A stretch of DNA of 64,000 bases from Anaeromyxobacter oryzae. Lineage in GTDB: Bacteria; Myxococcota; Myxococcia; Myxococcales; Anaeromyxobacteraceae. Below are positions 1-7,629 of the stretch, piece by piece. Every line of letters begins with the position of its first letter. The first letter of the stretch is position 1. A model generated the notes under the pieces. The model worked only from the letters and a program-made list of their open reading frames with translations. It was not told the DNA's origin and made no database searches. The translations under genes and the position numbers were made by a program. The stretch lies in NCBI RefSeq assembly GCF_023169945.1, contig NZ_AP025591.1:5328481-5392480 (forward strand), read 5' to 3'.

Positions 1-494
1 TCGGCGAGGCCGTGTACACGCAACAGTCGCCCGGCTTCGACTTCAAGCCGCTCTCGACGTACTACCTCGACCCGACCATGAAGGTCGTGAACGACACGGT
101 GTCGACGACCGAGCCGTTGCCTTCCGGCCTCCAGAGCGCGATCGACTCGCACATGGCGGCGCTCGGGTACACGGCGGCGCCGCTCGCCGTGGCCAACGTG
201 GGGCTCCATGCCTCCCTGCTGAAGGGCACGGGGACGGTCTACTACCCCGGCTACTGGTGCGGCTACTACTCGTACTCCGGGTGCTACTACGGCTGGAGCT
301 ACGCGGGCAGCTATCACTTCGGGAGCGTGATCCTCGAGATGGGCGATCTCACGGCGCCGGCGGGCGGGACCCTCCCGATCCGGTGGGTCGCCGCCATGTA
401 CGGGGTTGCGACTACGGGGACGGTGGACGTCCAGCGCGCGGTCAACGCGGTCGACCGCGCCTTCGCGCAGTCGCCGTACCTCGACACCCACTGA
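1..494 (+). CDS. DUF4136-like envelope protein, 5' end outside the window
   Basis: The reading frame is open from the first bases of the window (codons start at base 3) and ends with TGA at 492-494, so the start codon lies upstream; a GTG at 12 is in frame but has no convincing ribosome binding site. The 163 visible residues start with FDFKPLSTYYLDP, have an AIDSHMAALGY helix and a tyrosine/glycine-rich middle part (YYPGYWCGYYSYSGCYYGW), then a beta-rich C-terminus ending in a VQRAVNAVDRAFAQSP helix. This order (DF..Y.TYY, helix with a-I-d-..aalGy, YG-rich loop, C-terminal helix) resembles DUF4136 lipoproteins, as in the gene at 2122. The signal peptide is not visible. The role is unknown; an outer-membrane or periplasmic location is inferred. 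The next gene begins 20 bases later and is probably co-transcribed. Confidence 0.65.
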   Translation, partial: GEAVYTQQSPGFDFKPLSTYYLDPTMKVVNDTVSTTEPLPSGLQSAIDSHMAALGYTAAPLAVANVGLHASLLKGTGTVYYPGYWCGYYSYSGCYYGWSYAGSYHFGSVILEMGDLTAPAGGTLPIRWVAAMYGVATTGTVDVQRAVNAVDRAFAQSPYLDTH

Positions 495-513
495 CCACCG
501 TGAAAGGGATGCC

Positions 514-1149
514 ATGAAGACGACGATCGCCAGGGCCGCCGTGGTCGGCGCGCTCCTCGCCGCGGGAAGCGCGGGCGCGCAGGGGTTCGAGACGTACCGG
601 CCGCGCCAGACGATGTACATCCTGAACTACGAGGTCTCGACCGCGCTCGGCAGCTTCTCGGACAAGTTCGTGAGCTCCACCAGCTGGCGCGGCTTCTCTT
701 TCGAGGGCCGGTCGATGGTGAAGGAGAGGCTCTCGGTCGGCCTCGGGTTCACCTACAACCGGTTCGAGCAGACGCACTCGCTCCTGTCCACCACGACGCC
801 AAACGGCGGGACGCTGAGCGGGCCGGTGTACCGGTACGCGGACCAGCTCGGGTTCAAGGCGCTCGTGCACGCGTACCTCCTGGAGGGCCCCCTGCAGCCG
901 TACATCGGCGTCGGGCTCGGCGGCGTCTGGACGTACGCCTACGCGCAGACGACGGACCTCGCCAGGGCGGACGACGGGTTCGACTTCATCGCGAGCCCGG
1001 AGGTCGGCCTCACGTTCACGGCGGCCCATGGAGCCTCCTCCATCGGGCTCAACTTCGCGGTCCGGTACAACTACACGACCGCCGACTTCCTCTCCGTGAA
1101 CGACGCCCAGTCGCTCGCGGTGGTGATCGGCGTGTTCGGCGGGTACTAG
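514..1149 (+). CDS. Outer-membrane beta-barrel protein, 211 aa
   Basis: ATG at 514 follows GAAAGGGA by a few bases and starts a clear signal peptide (about 23 residues, ending AGSAGAQG). The mature part alternates aromatic and small residues in strands (for example GLGFTYNRFEQTHSL and YIGVGLGGVWTYAYAQ) and ends in a hydrophobic strand with a terminal aromatic residue, VVIGVFGGY, as expected for a small outer-membrane barrel of the OmpW / porin_OmpL type. I cannot name a family. It follows the DUF4136-like gene by 20 bases, so the two are probably one operon. A longer reading frame starts at 406 but would put 36 arginine-rich residues before the signal peptide and overlap the preceding gene, so I reject it. 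Confidence 0.8.
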   Translation: MKTTIARAAVVGALLAAGSAGAQGFETYRPRQTMYILNYEVSTALGSFSDKFVSSTSWRGFSFEGRSMVKERLSVGLGFTYNRFEQTHSLLSTTTPNGGTLSGPVYRYADQLGFKALVHAYLLEGPLQPYIGVGLGGVWTYAYAQTTDLARADDGFDFIASPEVGLTFTAAHGASSIGLNFAVRYNYTTADFLSVNDAQSLAVVIGVFGGY

Positions 1150-1163
1150 GGGCCGTGGCGCGA

Positions 1164-1200
1164 CCGCCGCCGGCGAGCGTCGCGAGCTCGTCGGCGGCGG
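1164..1200. terminator. Hairpin between convergent genes, likely bidirectional terminator
   Basis: Arms 1164-1178 and 1186-1200 pair over 15 bases with a single mismatch around a 7-base loop (GTCGCGA). It lies between the convergent barrel gene (stop 1149) and the glycine-zipper gene (stop 1237). There is no T-run on either side, as is common in very GC-rich genomes, so terminator function is inferred from strength and position. Confidence 0.6.
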
Positions 1201-1236
1201 GCCTGTCTCCCCGGTCGGACGTCCGGGCGAGCGCGA

Positions 1237-1782
1237 TCACTTCACCGAGTAGCCCCGCCCCTCGAGGCAGACGCCGAACGCCTTGTTGAACGTGGCCGTC
1301 GTCTGCTGCGCCTGCTGCTGCGTCGCCGCGGTCGCCTCCTTCGCGGCCGCCTCCTGCTGCTTCTTCTTGCCCGCCACGCCCTTCACCCCGCCGGCGGTCG
1401 CGCCGATCGCGGCGCCCTTGCCCGCGTCGCCCGCGACGGCGCCGATGGCGGCGCCCGCCGCTGCTCCCTTGGCCGCGCCCTTCACCGCCCCGCCCTTCGG
1501 GGCCTCCGCGGGCTGGGCCGGCGCCGCGGTCGCGGGCGCGAGCGGATCGATCCCGCTCTGCTGCTTCGCCCACTGGTAGCAGTCGTACTCGTCCTTGTCC
1601 TGGACGTCCTTGGTCTGGCCCTTGGACGGATACACGTAGAGTCCCCACTGCTGCGACAGCGACTTCTGCGCCGGGGCGGCAGGCTGGGCGGCAGGAGGCG
1701 GCGGAGCCTGGGCCGGCTGCTGCGCGAAGGACGGGACGGCTCCGGTGAGCGCGAGCGTGGCGACGAGCAGGCGTTTCTTCAT
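1237..1782 (-). CDS. Exported glycine-zipper family protein, 181 aa
   Basis: ATG at 1782 is preceded by AGGAGG at good spacing and starts a signal peptide (MKKRLLVATLALTG..., cleavage near SFA-QQ). Residues 23-39 are proline/alanine-rich. Residues 48-80 carry the conserved block VYPSKGQ...DEYDCYQWAKQQSGIDP seen in DUF6515-like glycine-zipper proteins. Residues 97-137 form the zipper itself, with repeated GAAxGAA / GAVAGDAGKGAAIG spacing that suits tight packing of membrane helices. A glutamine/alanine-rich tail with one cysteine (VCLEGRGY) follows. Such proteins are usually envelope-associated; no enzymatic role is known to me. Two copies of the GGACC-type palindrome lie in the 339-base divergent region upstream (1783-2121). 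Confidence 0.8.
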   Translation of the reverse strand: MKKRLLVATLALTGAVPSFAQQPAQAPPPPAAQPAAPAQKSLSQQWGLYVYPSKGQTKDVQDKDEYDCYQWAKQQSGIDPLAPATAAPAQPAEAPKGGAVKGAAKGAAAGAAIGAVAGDAGKGAAIGATAGGVKGVAGKKKQQEAAAKEATAATQQQAQQTTATFNKAFGVCLEGRGYSVK

Positions 1783-1894
1783 GGTGCGGACCTCCTGTGA
1801 GGCGGCGTTTGGCGGCGCGAACCGCTGCGAGCGCAGAGTGCGCGGCGGCGGCCGTGGCCGGGATGAGAAGCCCGGCCCGCCGGTCCGGAGAATT

Positions 1895-1906
1895 GGACGA
1901 TGGTCC
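1895..1906. promoter_or_regulatory. Palindromic site GGACGATGGTCC (envelope-gene motif)
   Basis: Two mismatches from GGACCTTGGTCC. It lies in the divergent region between the glycine-zipper gene (start 1782) and the DUF4136 gene (start 2122), followed by CAGCCCG as in other copies. Probably a transcription-factor operator. Confidence 0.45.
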
Positions 1907-1988
1907 CAGCCCGTAGGACGCACGCCGACCGGCGTGGGCCCGTCCGCTCCCGTGCAGCGCGGGCGCGGTCCGCGCGGACGGGCGCGGG

Positions 1989-2000
1989 AGACCAAGGTCC
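1989..2000. promoter_or_regulatory. Palindromic site AGACCAAGGTCC (envelope-gene motif)
   Basis: On the minus strand this reads GGACCTTGGTCT, one mismatch from consensus. It is the second copy in the same 339-base divergent region; I see nothing else in that region that I can name. Confidence 0.5.
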
Positions 2001-2121
2001 CATCCCGGCTCCCGACTGACTGCGGTACTCGCTGAGAGGGGTGGCGCCGCTGGCGCAGCTGCGCGAGGCCGTCCACCCGAGCCCCCGGCGGCCCGTGCCG
2101 GCGCCACACGAGGAGGAGAGG

Positions 2122-2676
2122 ATGACACCCGCACGCTGCTCGCTGCTGGCCGTCGCCGCCGCGCTCGCCGGCTGCTCGACGGTGAAGATCAACACCCAGT
2201 ACGACCCCGCCACGCCGTTCTCCGAGTACCGCACCTACGCGTGGATCACGACCGCTCCCGGGGCCGAGCAGGCCGCTCCGGTCCGCAACCCGGCCGTGCG
2301 CGCGATGATCGTGACCGCGATCGACCGCGAGATGGCGAAGAGAGGGCTCCTCCTGGCCGCTCCGGACAAGGAGCCCGACTTCCTCGTCTCGGTGCTGGGA
2401 TGGTCCCACAGCCGCATCGAGGTCACGAACTACGGCTACGCGTACGGCGGCGCCTACGTGTACGGTCCGTACGGGCCGTCGCCGGTCGCCGTCCCGGTGG
2501 CGGACGTCGCCGAGTACACCGACGGCACCCTGCTCCTCGACTTCGTCGACGCGAAGACCCACAAGCTCTTCTGGCGCGGGACCGCGACGGACACGGTCAC
2601 CAGCACCGCGAACGTGAAGGACACGATCGACGACGCGGTGCGCCACCTGCTGGAGGCGTACCCGCCGAAGAAGTAG
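2122..2676 (+). CDS. DUF4136 domain lipoprotein, 184 aa
   Basis: ATG at 2122 directly follows AGGAGGAGAGG. The N-terminus is a lipoprotein signal with lipobox LAGC and acylation site Cys18. The rest matches DUF4136 in order: YDPATPFSEYRTYAW (about 27-41), the helix AMIVTAIDREMAKRGL, DFLVSVLGW, a YG-rich loop (YGYAYGGAYVYGPYG), then the hallmark EYTDGTLLLDFVDAKTHKLFWRG block and a C-terminal helix DTIDDAVRHLLEAYP. The aspartate at residue +2 of the mature lipoprotein that would keep it in the inner membrane is absent (Ser+2), which fits an outer-membrane location if Lol rules of Enterobacteria apply. Function is unknown. It resembles the truncated gene at the window start, so the locus holds two members of this family. 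Confidence 0.9.
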   Translation: MTPARCSLLAVAAALAGCSTVKINTQYDPATPFSEYRTYAWITTAPGAEQAAPVRNPAVRAMIVTAIDREMAKRGLLLAAPDKEPDFLVSVLGWSHSRIEVTNYGYAYGGAYVYGPYGPSPVAVPVADVAEYTDGTLLLDFVDAKTHKLFWRGTATDTVTSTANVKDTIDDAVRHLLEAYPPKK

Positions 2677-2678
2677 CG

Positions 2679-2693
2679 CGCCGCTGCGCGGCG
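2679..2693. terminator. Short GC hairpin between convergent genes
   Basis: CGCCGC (2679-2684), loop TGC, GCGGCG (2688-2693), in the 19-base gap between the convergent stops at 2676 and 2696. It may serve both genes; there is no T-run. Confidence 0.4.
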
Positions 2694-2695
2694 GG

Positions 2696-3388
2696 TCAGG
2701 GCAGGAGGACGAGGCCGCCCAGGAAGTTCCACTGCCACACCGGGATGCCGCCGCTCACGGCCAGCCCGGCTCCGCCCCCGCCGACGTAGATGGCGCCGCT
2801 GCTGAAGTACACCGGGGCCGCGACGCGTGCGTCGAAGCGGAGGGCGACGTGCTCCGAGAGGTCCACCTTCAGGCCGGCGCCGAGCGTGAAGGCGAAGCGC
2901 CAGGTGTCGCTCAGCGAGGTGCTCGACCCGTTCGCGTACCGGAGCGTCCCGGGCATGAACAGCGCCGCCCCGATGGTCGCGCCGCCGAAGAGGGTCGCGC
3001 GGTCGCGCCGGACCCCCTTCATCCCGCCGATCTGGAAGTAGTGCGTCGCGACGTTCATCGGTGAGCTGCCGGAGAGGAGGGGCGTCCCGGAGAAGGTGAC
3101 GGTCGGCTCGGAGTAGAGCCAGATCAGCTCGGCCCACGCGCCGGGGAGGGTCTCGATGTCGACCGCCGCGCCGTACACGGGCGCGTCGCCGACGCTCACG
3201 TGCCCCTCGACCGTGCTCACGTCGGTGTTGAGCTGGTACCCGGCGAGAGCGGTCACCTCCGTGCGGCCGCGGTGCGGCCCGGAGGAGCTCATGGGCGGCG
3301 GGGAGGGAGCGTACTGCGCGAGCGCGGCGACCGGCGTGGCGGCGCAGGCGAGCGCGAGGACCGTGGCGAAGCGGCGGCGAGCTTCCAT
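2696..3388 (-). CDS. Outer-membrane beta-barrel protein, 230 aa
   Basis: ATG at 3388 follows GGAGGAAAC, an excellent ribosome binding site. Signal peptide residues 1-25 (ends VAALA-QY) are followed by a short proline-rich linker and then strands of a barrel: TEVTALAGYQLN, WAELIWLYSEPTVTF, YFQIGGMKGV, TLFGGATIGAALFMPG, AFTLGAGLKVDLSEHVALRFDARV and a last strand NFLGGLVLLP. The DLSEHVALRFDARV segment is typical of OmpA/OmpW-like small barrels. It is the third gene of an operon with the glycerophosphodiesterase-like lipoprotein (19 bases upstream) and another barrel, so it probably acts in the same envelope process. Family cannot be named. Confidence 0.8.
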   Translation of the reverse strand: MEARRRFATVLALACAATPVAALAQYAPSPPPMSSSGPHRGRTEVTALAGYQLNTDVSTVEGHVSVGDAPVYGAAVDIETLPGAWAELIWLYSEPTVTFSGTPLLSGSSPMNVATHYFQIGGMKGVRRDRATLFGGATIGAALFMPGTLRYANGSSTSLSDTWRFAFTLGAGLKVDLSEHVALRFDARVAAPVYFSSGAIYVGGGGAGLAVSGGIPVWQWNFLGGLVLLP

Positions 3389-3407
3389 GTTTCCTCCGGT
3401 GGGGCGA

Positions 3408-4262
3408 TCACTGCGGGACGTGGCTCATGAAGTCGGCGCTGTCGGTCTCGATGACGTCCGGCTGCATGGGCCAGACCTTCGCGATGTCCTCGGGCGTGTT
3501 GATCGTCCACACGATGATCCGGTAGCCGACCCGGTGCAGGCCCTCGACGACGCTCGCGTCGAGCGGCTCGCTCGAGGGGTCGTACTTGAACGAGATCCCG
3601 GTGGCGCCGAGGTTCGACGCCGCCGTGAGCGGCCCGTCGATGTCGCCGAGCGCGTTCACGAACGTGAACACCGGCGTGGACTTCTCGACGACGCGCTCCA
3701 GGAAGGCGCGCTGCTCGCTCTCGACGGCGACTCTCCCGCCCATGCCGTTCGCGAGAACCAGGCGATCCAGCTCGTCCGCCATGGCCTCGGCCTCGTCCCT
3801 CCCGACCGACCGGCAATACTGGCCCTTGATGTCGAGGGAGAAGAGGCTGTCCGGGAACTCGACGGAGATCGCGGCGAACACCTCGGCGAGCCGCACGTAG
3901 TGCTGGACCGGAGCGCCGGACGAGGGGTCGTCGCAGTACGCGACCGCCTCGATCTCGCCGTCGTGAAGATCCTGGAAGCACCCGACGCCCTGTCCGTCGC
4001 AGCCGAGCACCTCGTTGTCGTGGCCGAGCCAGAGGGTCCCATCGGCGCTGAGCTGGATGTCGATCTCGACGCCGTCGAGGATCGACGCGCCCCACTCGAC
4101 GGCGGGGAGGGTGTTCGGGAGGTACGGCCCGTCCGAGCCGCCGCCGCGGTGCATGAGCACACGGGTCGGCCACGGCGCCACCGGGTTCGGCGGCAGGTAG
4201 TCGATCTTCTCGCACGCCGCGAGGACGAGCACCGCCGCCGCCGCGCGTCCGGCGACGCTCAT
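3408..4262 (-). CDS. Glycerophosphodiester phosphodiesterase (GDPD) family lipoprotein, 284 aa
   Basis: GDPD enzymes hydrolyse glycerophosphodiesters to glycerol 3-phosphate and an alcohol using a TIM barrel. Here the core motif is present: HRGG at 38-41, the PNTLPAVEWGA segment (the usual ENT reads PNT), VEIDIQLSADG with Glu66 and Asp68, and GHDNEV with His81; the end of the barrel (SFKYD, IIVWTINTPEDI, DVIETDSADFM) is also typical. The start at 4262 gives a lipobox VLAAC with acylation at Cys17, so the protein is probably membrane-anchored in the periplasm. The start codon overlaps the stop of the preceding barrel gene (ATGA), indicating translational coupling. The missing first Glu of ENT may alter metal binding, so activity on glycerophosphodiesters is likely but not certain. 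Confidence 0.85.
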   Translation of the reverse strand: MSVAGRAAAAVLVLAACEKIDYLPPNPVAPWPTRVLMHRGGGSDGPYLPNTLPAVEWGASILDGVEIDIQLSADGTLWLGHDNEVLGCDGQGVGCFQDLHDGEIEAVAYCDDPSSGAPVQHYVRLAEVFAAISVEFPDSLFSLDIKGQYCRSVGRDEAEAMADELDRLVLANGMGGRVAVESEQRAFLERVVEKSTPVFTFVNALGDIDGPLTAASNLGATGISFKYDPSSEPLDASVVEGLHRVGYRIIVWTINTPEDIAKVWPMQPDVIETDSADFMSHVPQ

Positions 4263-4867
4263 GGCCCGCCGAGCCGGTAGCTGATCTCGACGCATACGCT
4301 GCCGTTCCATCGTGTGGGGTGACCGAAGTCGAAGTTCTGCTTCCGATCCGACTCGAGCACCCCGGTGAGCGCGACCCCGCCGTCGAGCGCGAGCCGGAGC
4401 CGCGGTCCGAGAGCCTTCGCGAGATAGGCGCCGAGCACGAACGAGAGGTTCGTCCAGTCGTAGCTCGGGTCCGATCGCGTCCAGTAGATCGCCTTGAGGT
4501 CCCACCCCGGCTCGAGCGTCCAGAACGGGCGGAAGAGCGCGTGCGAGAAGGTCGCGCCGATCGTCGTGGTGTGCGCGCCGCCCGCGACCCCGTACCCGCC
4601 GAACAGCGCGACGGCCGCGCGCTCGTCCAGGTGGTACGAGACCCCGACGTGCGTGACCTCGTAGTAGCCCCAGCCCCCTTGCACCGCGAACCCCTTCCTC
4701 GTCGCGGGCGCCTCGGCCGGAGCCGCCGGGGCGGCGGAGGACGCCGGCGGGACCGCGGGAGTTTCCACCGGCGGCGCCGTGGGCTCCTGCGCCCGCGCGG
4801 CCGCGGCGGGCGCGAGGAGCAGGACGAGCACCGCCGGGATGGGGCTCGCGGGCATCGACGCCATCAT
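4259..4867 (-). CDS. Outer-membrane beta-barrel protein with proline-rich N-terminus, about 202 aa
   Basis: The protein has a signal peptide (ending AAAARA-QE), an Ala/Pro-rich linker of about 30 residues and then barrel strands (AVQGGWGYYEVTHVGVSYHL, AVALFGGYGVAGGAHTTTIGATF, LSFVLGAYLAKALGPRLRLAL, VCVEISYRL). Three in-frame ATGs at 4867, 4864 and 4855 compete and none has a strong ribosome binding site; I take the first. It is the first gene of a three-gene operon: its stop overlaps the start of the GDPD lipoprotein. An exact copy of the GGACCTTGGTCC palindrome lies at 4895-4906, only 27 bases upstream of the start. Function beyond an outer-membrane barrel is unknown. Confidence 0.75.
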   Translation of the reverse strand: MMASMPASPIPAVLVLLLAPAAAARAQEPTAPPVETPAVPPASSAAPAAPAEAPATRKGFAVQGGWGYYEVTHVGVSYHLDERAAVALFGGYGVAGGAHTTTIGATFSHALFRPFWTLEPGWDLKAIYWTRSDPSYDWTNLSFVLGAYLAKALGPRLRLALDGGVALTGVLESDRKQNFDFGHPTRWNGSVCVEISYRLGGP

Positions 4868-4894
4868 CCGGGGGGCCAGCCCCGCAGGGAAATC

Positions 4895-4906
4895 GGACCT
4901 TGGTCC
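4895..4906. promoter_or_regulatory. Perfect palindromic site GGACCTTGGTCC
   Basis: This is the exact consensus copy, flanked by ATC on the left and CGCTCCG on the right. It lies between the divergent genes starting at 4867 (minus) and 5095 (plus), close to the minus-strand start. Confidence 0.6.
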
Positions 4907-5094
4907 CGCTCCGCGTGGCGCCTCCGCGGCAGCGCCAGCGCGAACGGGCGCGGCCAGTGCGACGAGGGCCGCCTCGGCGACGCACTCCGACCTTTGGCCA
5001 ATGACCTTTCGCTCGCCGTTCGCGAATAGTCGAGCCGCGTCCCCGACGTCTCGCGGCACCCGTCGCGCTTGGGGGGCGACGAAAGGATGGACCC

Positions 5095-5661
5095 ATGATC
5101 ACGAGGAACCTCGTCGCGGTCGCCCTGTGTCTCGCCGCCGCGCAGGCTTCGGCGGCGGACCAGAAGCAGTTCAGCGCGTCGCGCACCGAGACGATCACCG
5201 CGAAGGTCAAGACGATCGATCAGAAGACACGGATGGTGACGCTGGTCGGCAAGGACGGATCCGAGACCACCTTCAAGGCCAGCGAGGAGGCGCGGAACCT
5301 GAAGCAGGTCAAGCCGGGAGACGTGGTCACCGCGACGCTCGACCAGCAGCTCACGCTGTGGCTGCTCGCCGCCGACCAGCCCGCTCCCGAGCTCTCCGTC
5401 GGTTCGGAAGTCTATCGCGCACCGGCCGGCCAGAAGCCGGGAGTGATGATGACCTCGGATCTGGGCGGGGTCGCGACCGTGGAGGCGATCGCGCCGGACA
5501 AGAGCTCCGTCACGCTCAAGGGCCCGAGGGGAAATCGCGTGAAGCTCGCCGTGCGCGACCCGAAGAACCTCGAGGGCGTCACGGTGGGTACGCGGGTGGG
5601 GTTCGCCTACAGTGAGACACTGGCCGCCGACGTGCACGAGGCGAAGAAGAAGAAGAAGTGA
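5095..5661 (+). CDS. Exported protein of unknown function with two OB-like beta repeats, 188 aa
   Basis: ATG at 5095 follows GAAAGGATGGACCC. There is a signal peptide of about 20 residues (ends ASA-AD). The mature protein has two similar beta units: residues 30-75 (TITAKVKTIDQKTRMVTLVGKDG..., then VKPGDVVTATL) and residues about 120-175 (GVATVEAIAPDKSSVTLKGPRGN..., then VTVGTRVGFAYSETLAADV). The pattern VxxID..trMVTLvGkdG..ttF...v.pGDvV resembles DUF5666-like small beta domains. It ends in a run of five lysines. No enzyme motif is visible. It is divergent from the barrel operon starting at 4867 and shares its regulatory region. Confidence 0.75.
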   Translation: MITRNLVAVALCLAAAQASAADQKQFSASRTETITAKVKTIDQKTRMVTLVGKDGSETTFKASEEARNLKQVKPGDVVTATLDQQLTLWLLAADQPAPELSVGSEVYRAPAGQKPGVMMTSDLGGVATVEAIAPDKSSVTLKGPRGNRVKLAVRDPKNLEGVTVGTRVGFAYSETLAADVHEAKKKKK

Positions 5662-5952
5662 CCCCGGCGCGCGTCGCGTCGCACGCCTCCCGCATCACCA
5701 CGACGTCCACGGCCCGCCGATCCGTCGAGCGCTGCCCGTGGACGTCGTCGCGCACCCTCCTCGTCCGTGCATGCGAGCGGGCGGCGAGCGTCCTCCCGGG
5801 TCCATCCGCACGCGTCCTGCAGCCGCACGCGTCGTCGCTTACTGCATCCGGCCGGCGCACCAACGGGTGAGAAGGCGAGGCACCCCCAGTGAGCTTGTTG
5901 TGGGCCGCCCCACCGTTGCACAAGAATTCGCGACGGACCAGGGGGCGAACCG

Positions 5953-7629
5953 ATGCAGCCGCGACGCGGGCGAGAGGGGCTCGGGAGGACACCTCACCAG
6001 AGCCTCGTCGACGCCCTCGCGAGGCGGCTCGTCCACGCGACGGTCTCGGCGCTGCCCGACGAGATCGTCGCCGCGCTGGAGGCCGTGGGGCGGCGGCTGC
6101 GCGCGGACCGCGTGATGCTGTGGGAGTCGAGGTGGCCCGAGCGACGGCTCGCGCTCGCCCACGAGTGGTCTCGGCACGGCTGCGCGCTCCCCGTCGCGAC
6201 CATCACCGCGGACGAGCACCCGTGGCTGATGGAACAGCTGCGGGCGGGCCGCCGCGTCGCATTCCGCTCCTGTGCGATGCTGCCTCGCGAGGCGTTTCGC
6301 GAGCGGAAGTTCTATGCGCGCCACGGCCCGCGATCAGCCGCGATCCTCCCGCTCGTCGTCGGCGACACGACGGAGGCGGTGCTCGTCGTCGGGACGATGA
6401 GGCGGGAACGTTCGTGGAGGCGCGCGACCCTCTCCGTCGTGGAGCAGGTCGGAGTGGTCCTCGCCACCGCGATCGTGCGCAAGCGGGCCCACGAAGCTTC
6501 CGTGGAGACGGAGGGTCGTCTCGCCGGCGTGCTCGAGGCCGGTCCGGACGCCATCCTGCTCGCCGACCGGAACGGGCGGATCCAGCTCGTGAACGGCCGC
6601 GCGACGGCGATCCTCTTCCGCACGCGCGACGAGCTCCGCGCCCAGCGCCTCCAGGATCTGCTCGTCCTCGCTCCGGAGGCCGCCTGGCTCGCCGGCCGCA
6701 GCGCCATCGACGTGCTCCTGGCGAGCGAAGGCCCACAGCAGCTGTGCGCGCGCCGCGGCGACGGCTCCACCGTGCCGGTGCAGGTGACGTTGCGCGAGCT
6801 GCGGACGGCGGCGGGCGAGCTGTTCTGCTGCGGGATCCGCGACGTCAGCGACGACCGCCGGGCGCAGGAGGAGACGACCCGGCTGCGGAACGAGCTCGCC
6901 TTCATGAGCCGGACGGCGCTGCTCGCCGAGATGGGATCCGGCATCGCCCATGAGCTGAACCAGCCACTCACGGCCATCCTCAGCAACGCGGAGACGGCGC
7001 AGCGGCTCCTCGGCTCCTCGGCCGGACGCGACCCCGACGAGCTCCGCGAGACGCTCCGCGACGTGGTGAACGAGACGCGCCGCGCGGCGGACGTGCTCGG
7101 GCGCATGCGCGAGATGCTCCGGCGCAAGGAGGTCGAGCGCTCGCCGCTCGACCTGGCGGCGCTGCTCGGAGACGTCGCGCGGCGCTTCCGGGAGGAGGCC
7201 GTGGCTCGCGCCATCCGGATCTCGGTGGACGTCATCGCGGGGCTGCCGCCCGTGCTGGGCGATCCCGTGCAAGTCGAGCAGGTCGTCATGAACCTCGTCC
7301 TGAACGCGTTCGAGGCGATGGGCGGGGAGAGCCCCCCGCGGACGATCGCGATCCGGGCACGGCGGACGCAGCCCGACGGCGTAGACGTCTCGATCCGGGA
7401 CAGCGGACCGGGGCTCGACGACGAGGCCCTGGCGCATGCGTTCGACACCTTCTTCACGACGAAGCCGCGCGGTCTCGGCATGGGGTTGCCGATCAGCCGG
7501 TCGATCGTGGAAGCGCACGGTGGCCGGCTCCTCGCCCGCAACAACGCCGACCGCGGGGCCACGTTCGAGTTCCATCTACCCGCAGCGCCGAGCGCCGGCG
7601 CCGCGGACGTCCGGGGGAGGCCCTCATGA
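5953..7629 (+). CDS. GAF-PAS sensor histidine kinase, 558 aa
   Basis: Domains in order: a GAF-like sensor about residues 15-175 (RRLRADRVMLWE, AAILPLVVGDTTEAVLVVG), a PAS domain about 187-305 (LEAGPDAILLADRNGRIQLVN), a HisKA dimerisation helix with phospho-acceptor His333 in GSGIAHELNQPLTAI, and an HATPase with N box MNLVLNAFEAM (Asn447/Asn451), G1 DSGPGL, F box FDTFFTTK and G2 GLGMGLPISRSIVEAHGG. No transmembrane segment is visible, so it is a cytoplasmic FixL-type kinase; no heme-binding PAS histidine can be assigned. Its stop overlaps the start of the response regulator (ATGA), so the two form a two-component system. A weak copy of the envelope motif (5935-5946, three mismatches) lies just before the start. 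The 291 bases upstream show nothing else I can name. Confidence 0.95.
   Translation: MQPRRGREGLGRTPHQSLVDALARRLVHATVSALPDEIVAALEAVGRRLRADRVMLWESRWPERRLALAHEWSRHGCALPVATITADEHPWLMEQLRAGRRVAFRSCAMLPREAFRERKFYARHGPRSAAILPLVVGDTTEAVLVVGTMRRERSWRRATLSVVEQVGVVLATAIVRKRAHEASVETEGRLAGVLEAGPDAILLADRNGRIQLVNGRATAILFRTRDELRAQRLQDLLVLAPEAAWLAGRSAIDVLLASEGPQQLCARRGDGSTVPVQVTLRELRTAAGELFCCGIRDVSDDRRAQEETTRLRNELAFMSRTALLAEMGSGIAHELNQPLTAILSNAETAQRLLGSSAGRDPDELRETLRDVVNETRRAADVLGRMREMLRRKEVERSPLDLAALLGDVARRFREEAVARAIRISVDVIAGLPPVLGDPVQVEQVVMNLVLNAFEAMGGESPPRTIAIRARRTQPDGVDVSIRDSGPGLDDEALAHAFDTFFTTKPRGLGMGLPISRSIVEAHGGRLLARNNADRGATFEFHLPAAPSAGAADVRGRPS

Noticed and set aside
4986..5000. CCGACCTTTGGCCA near the start of the gene at 5095
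   Set aside because: It has an inserted T relative to the GGACCTTGGTCC palindrome; I do not count it as a motif copy.
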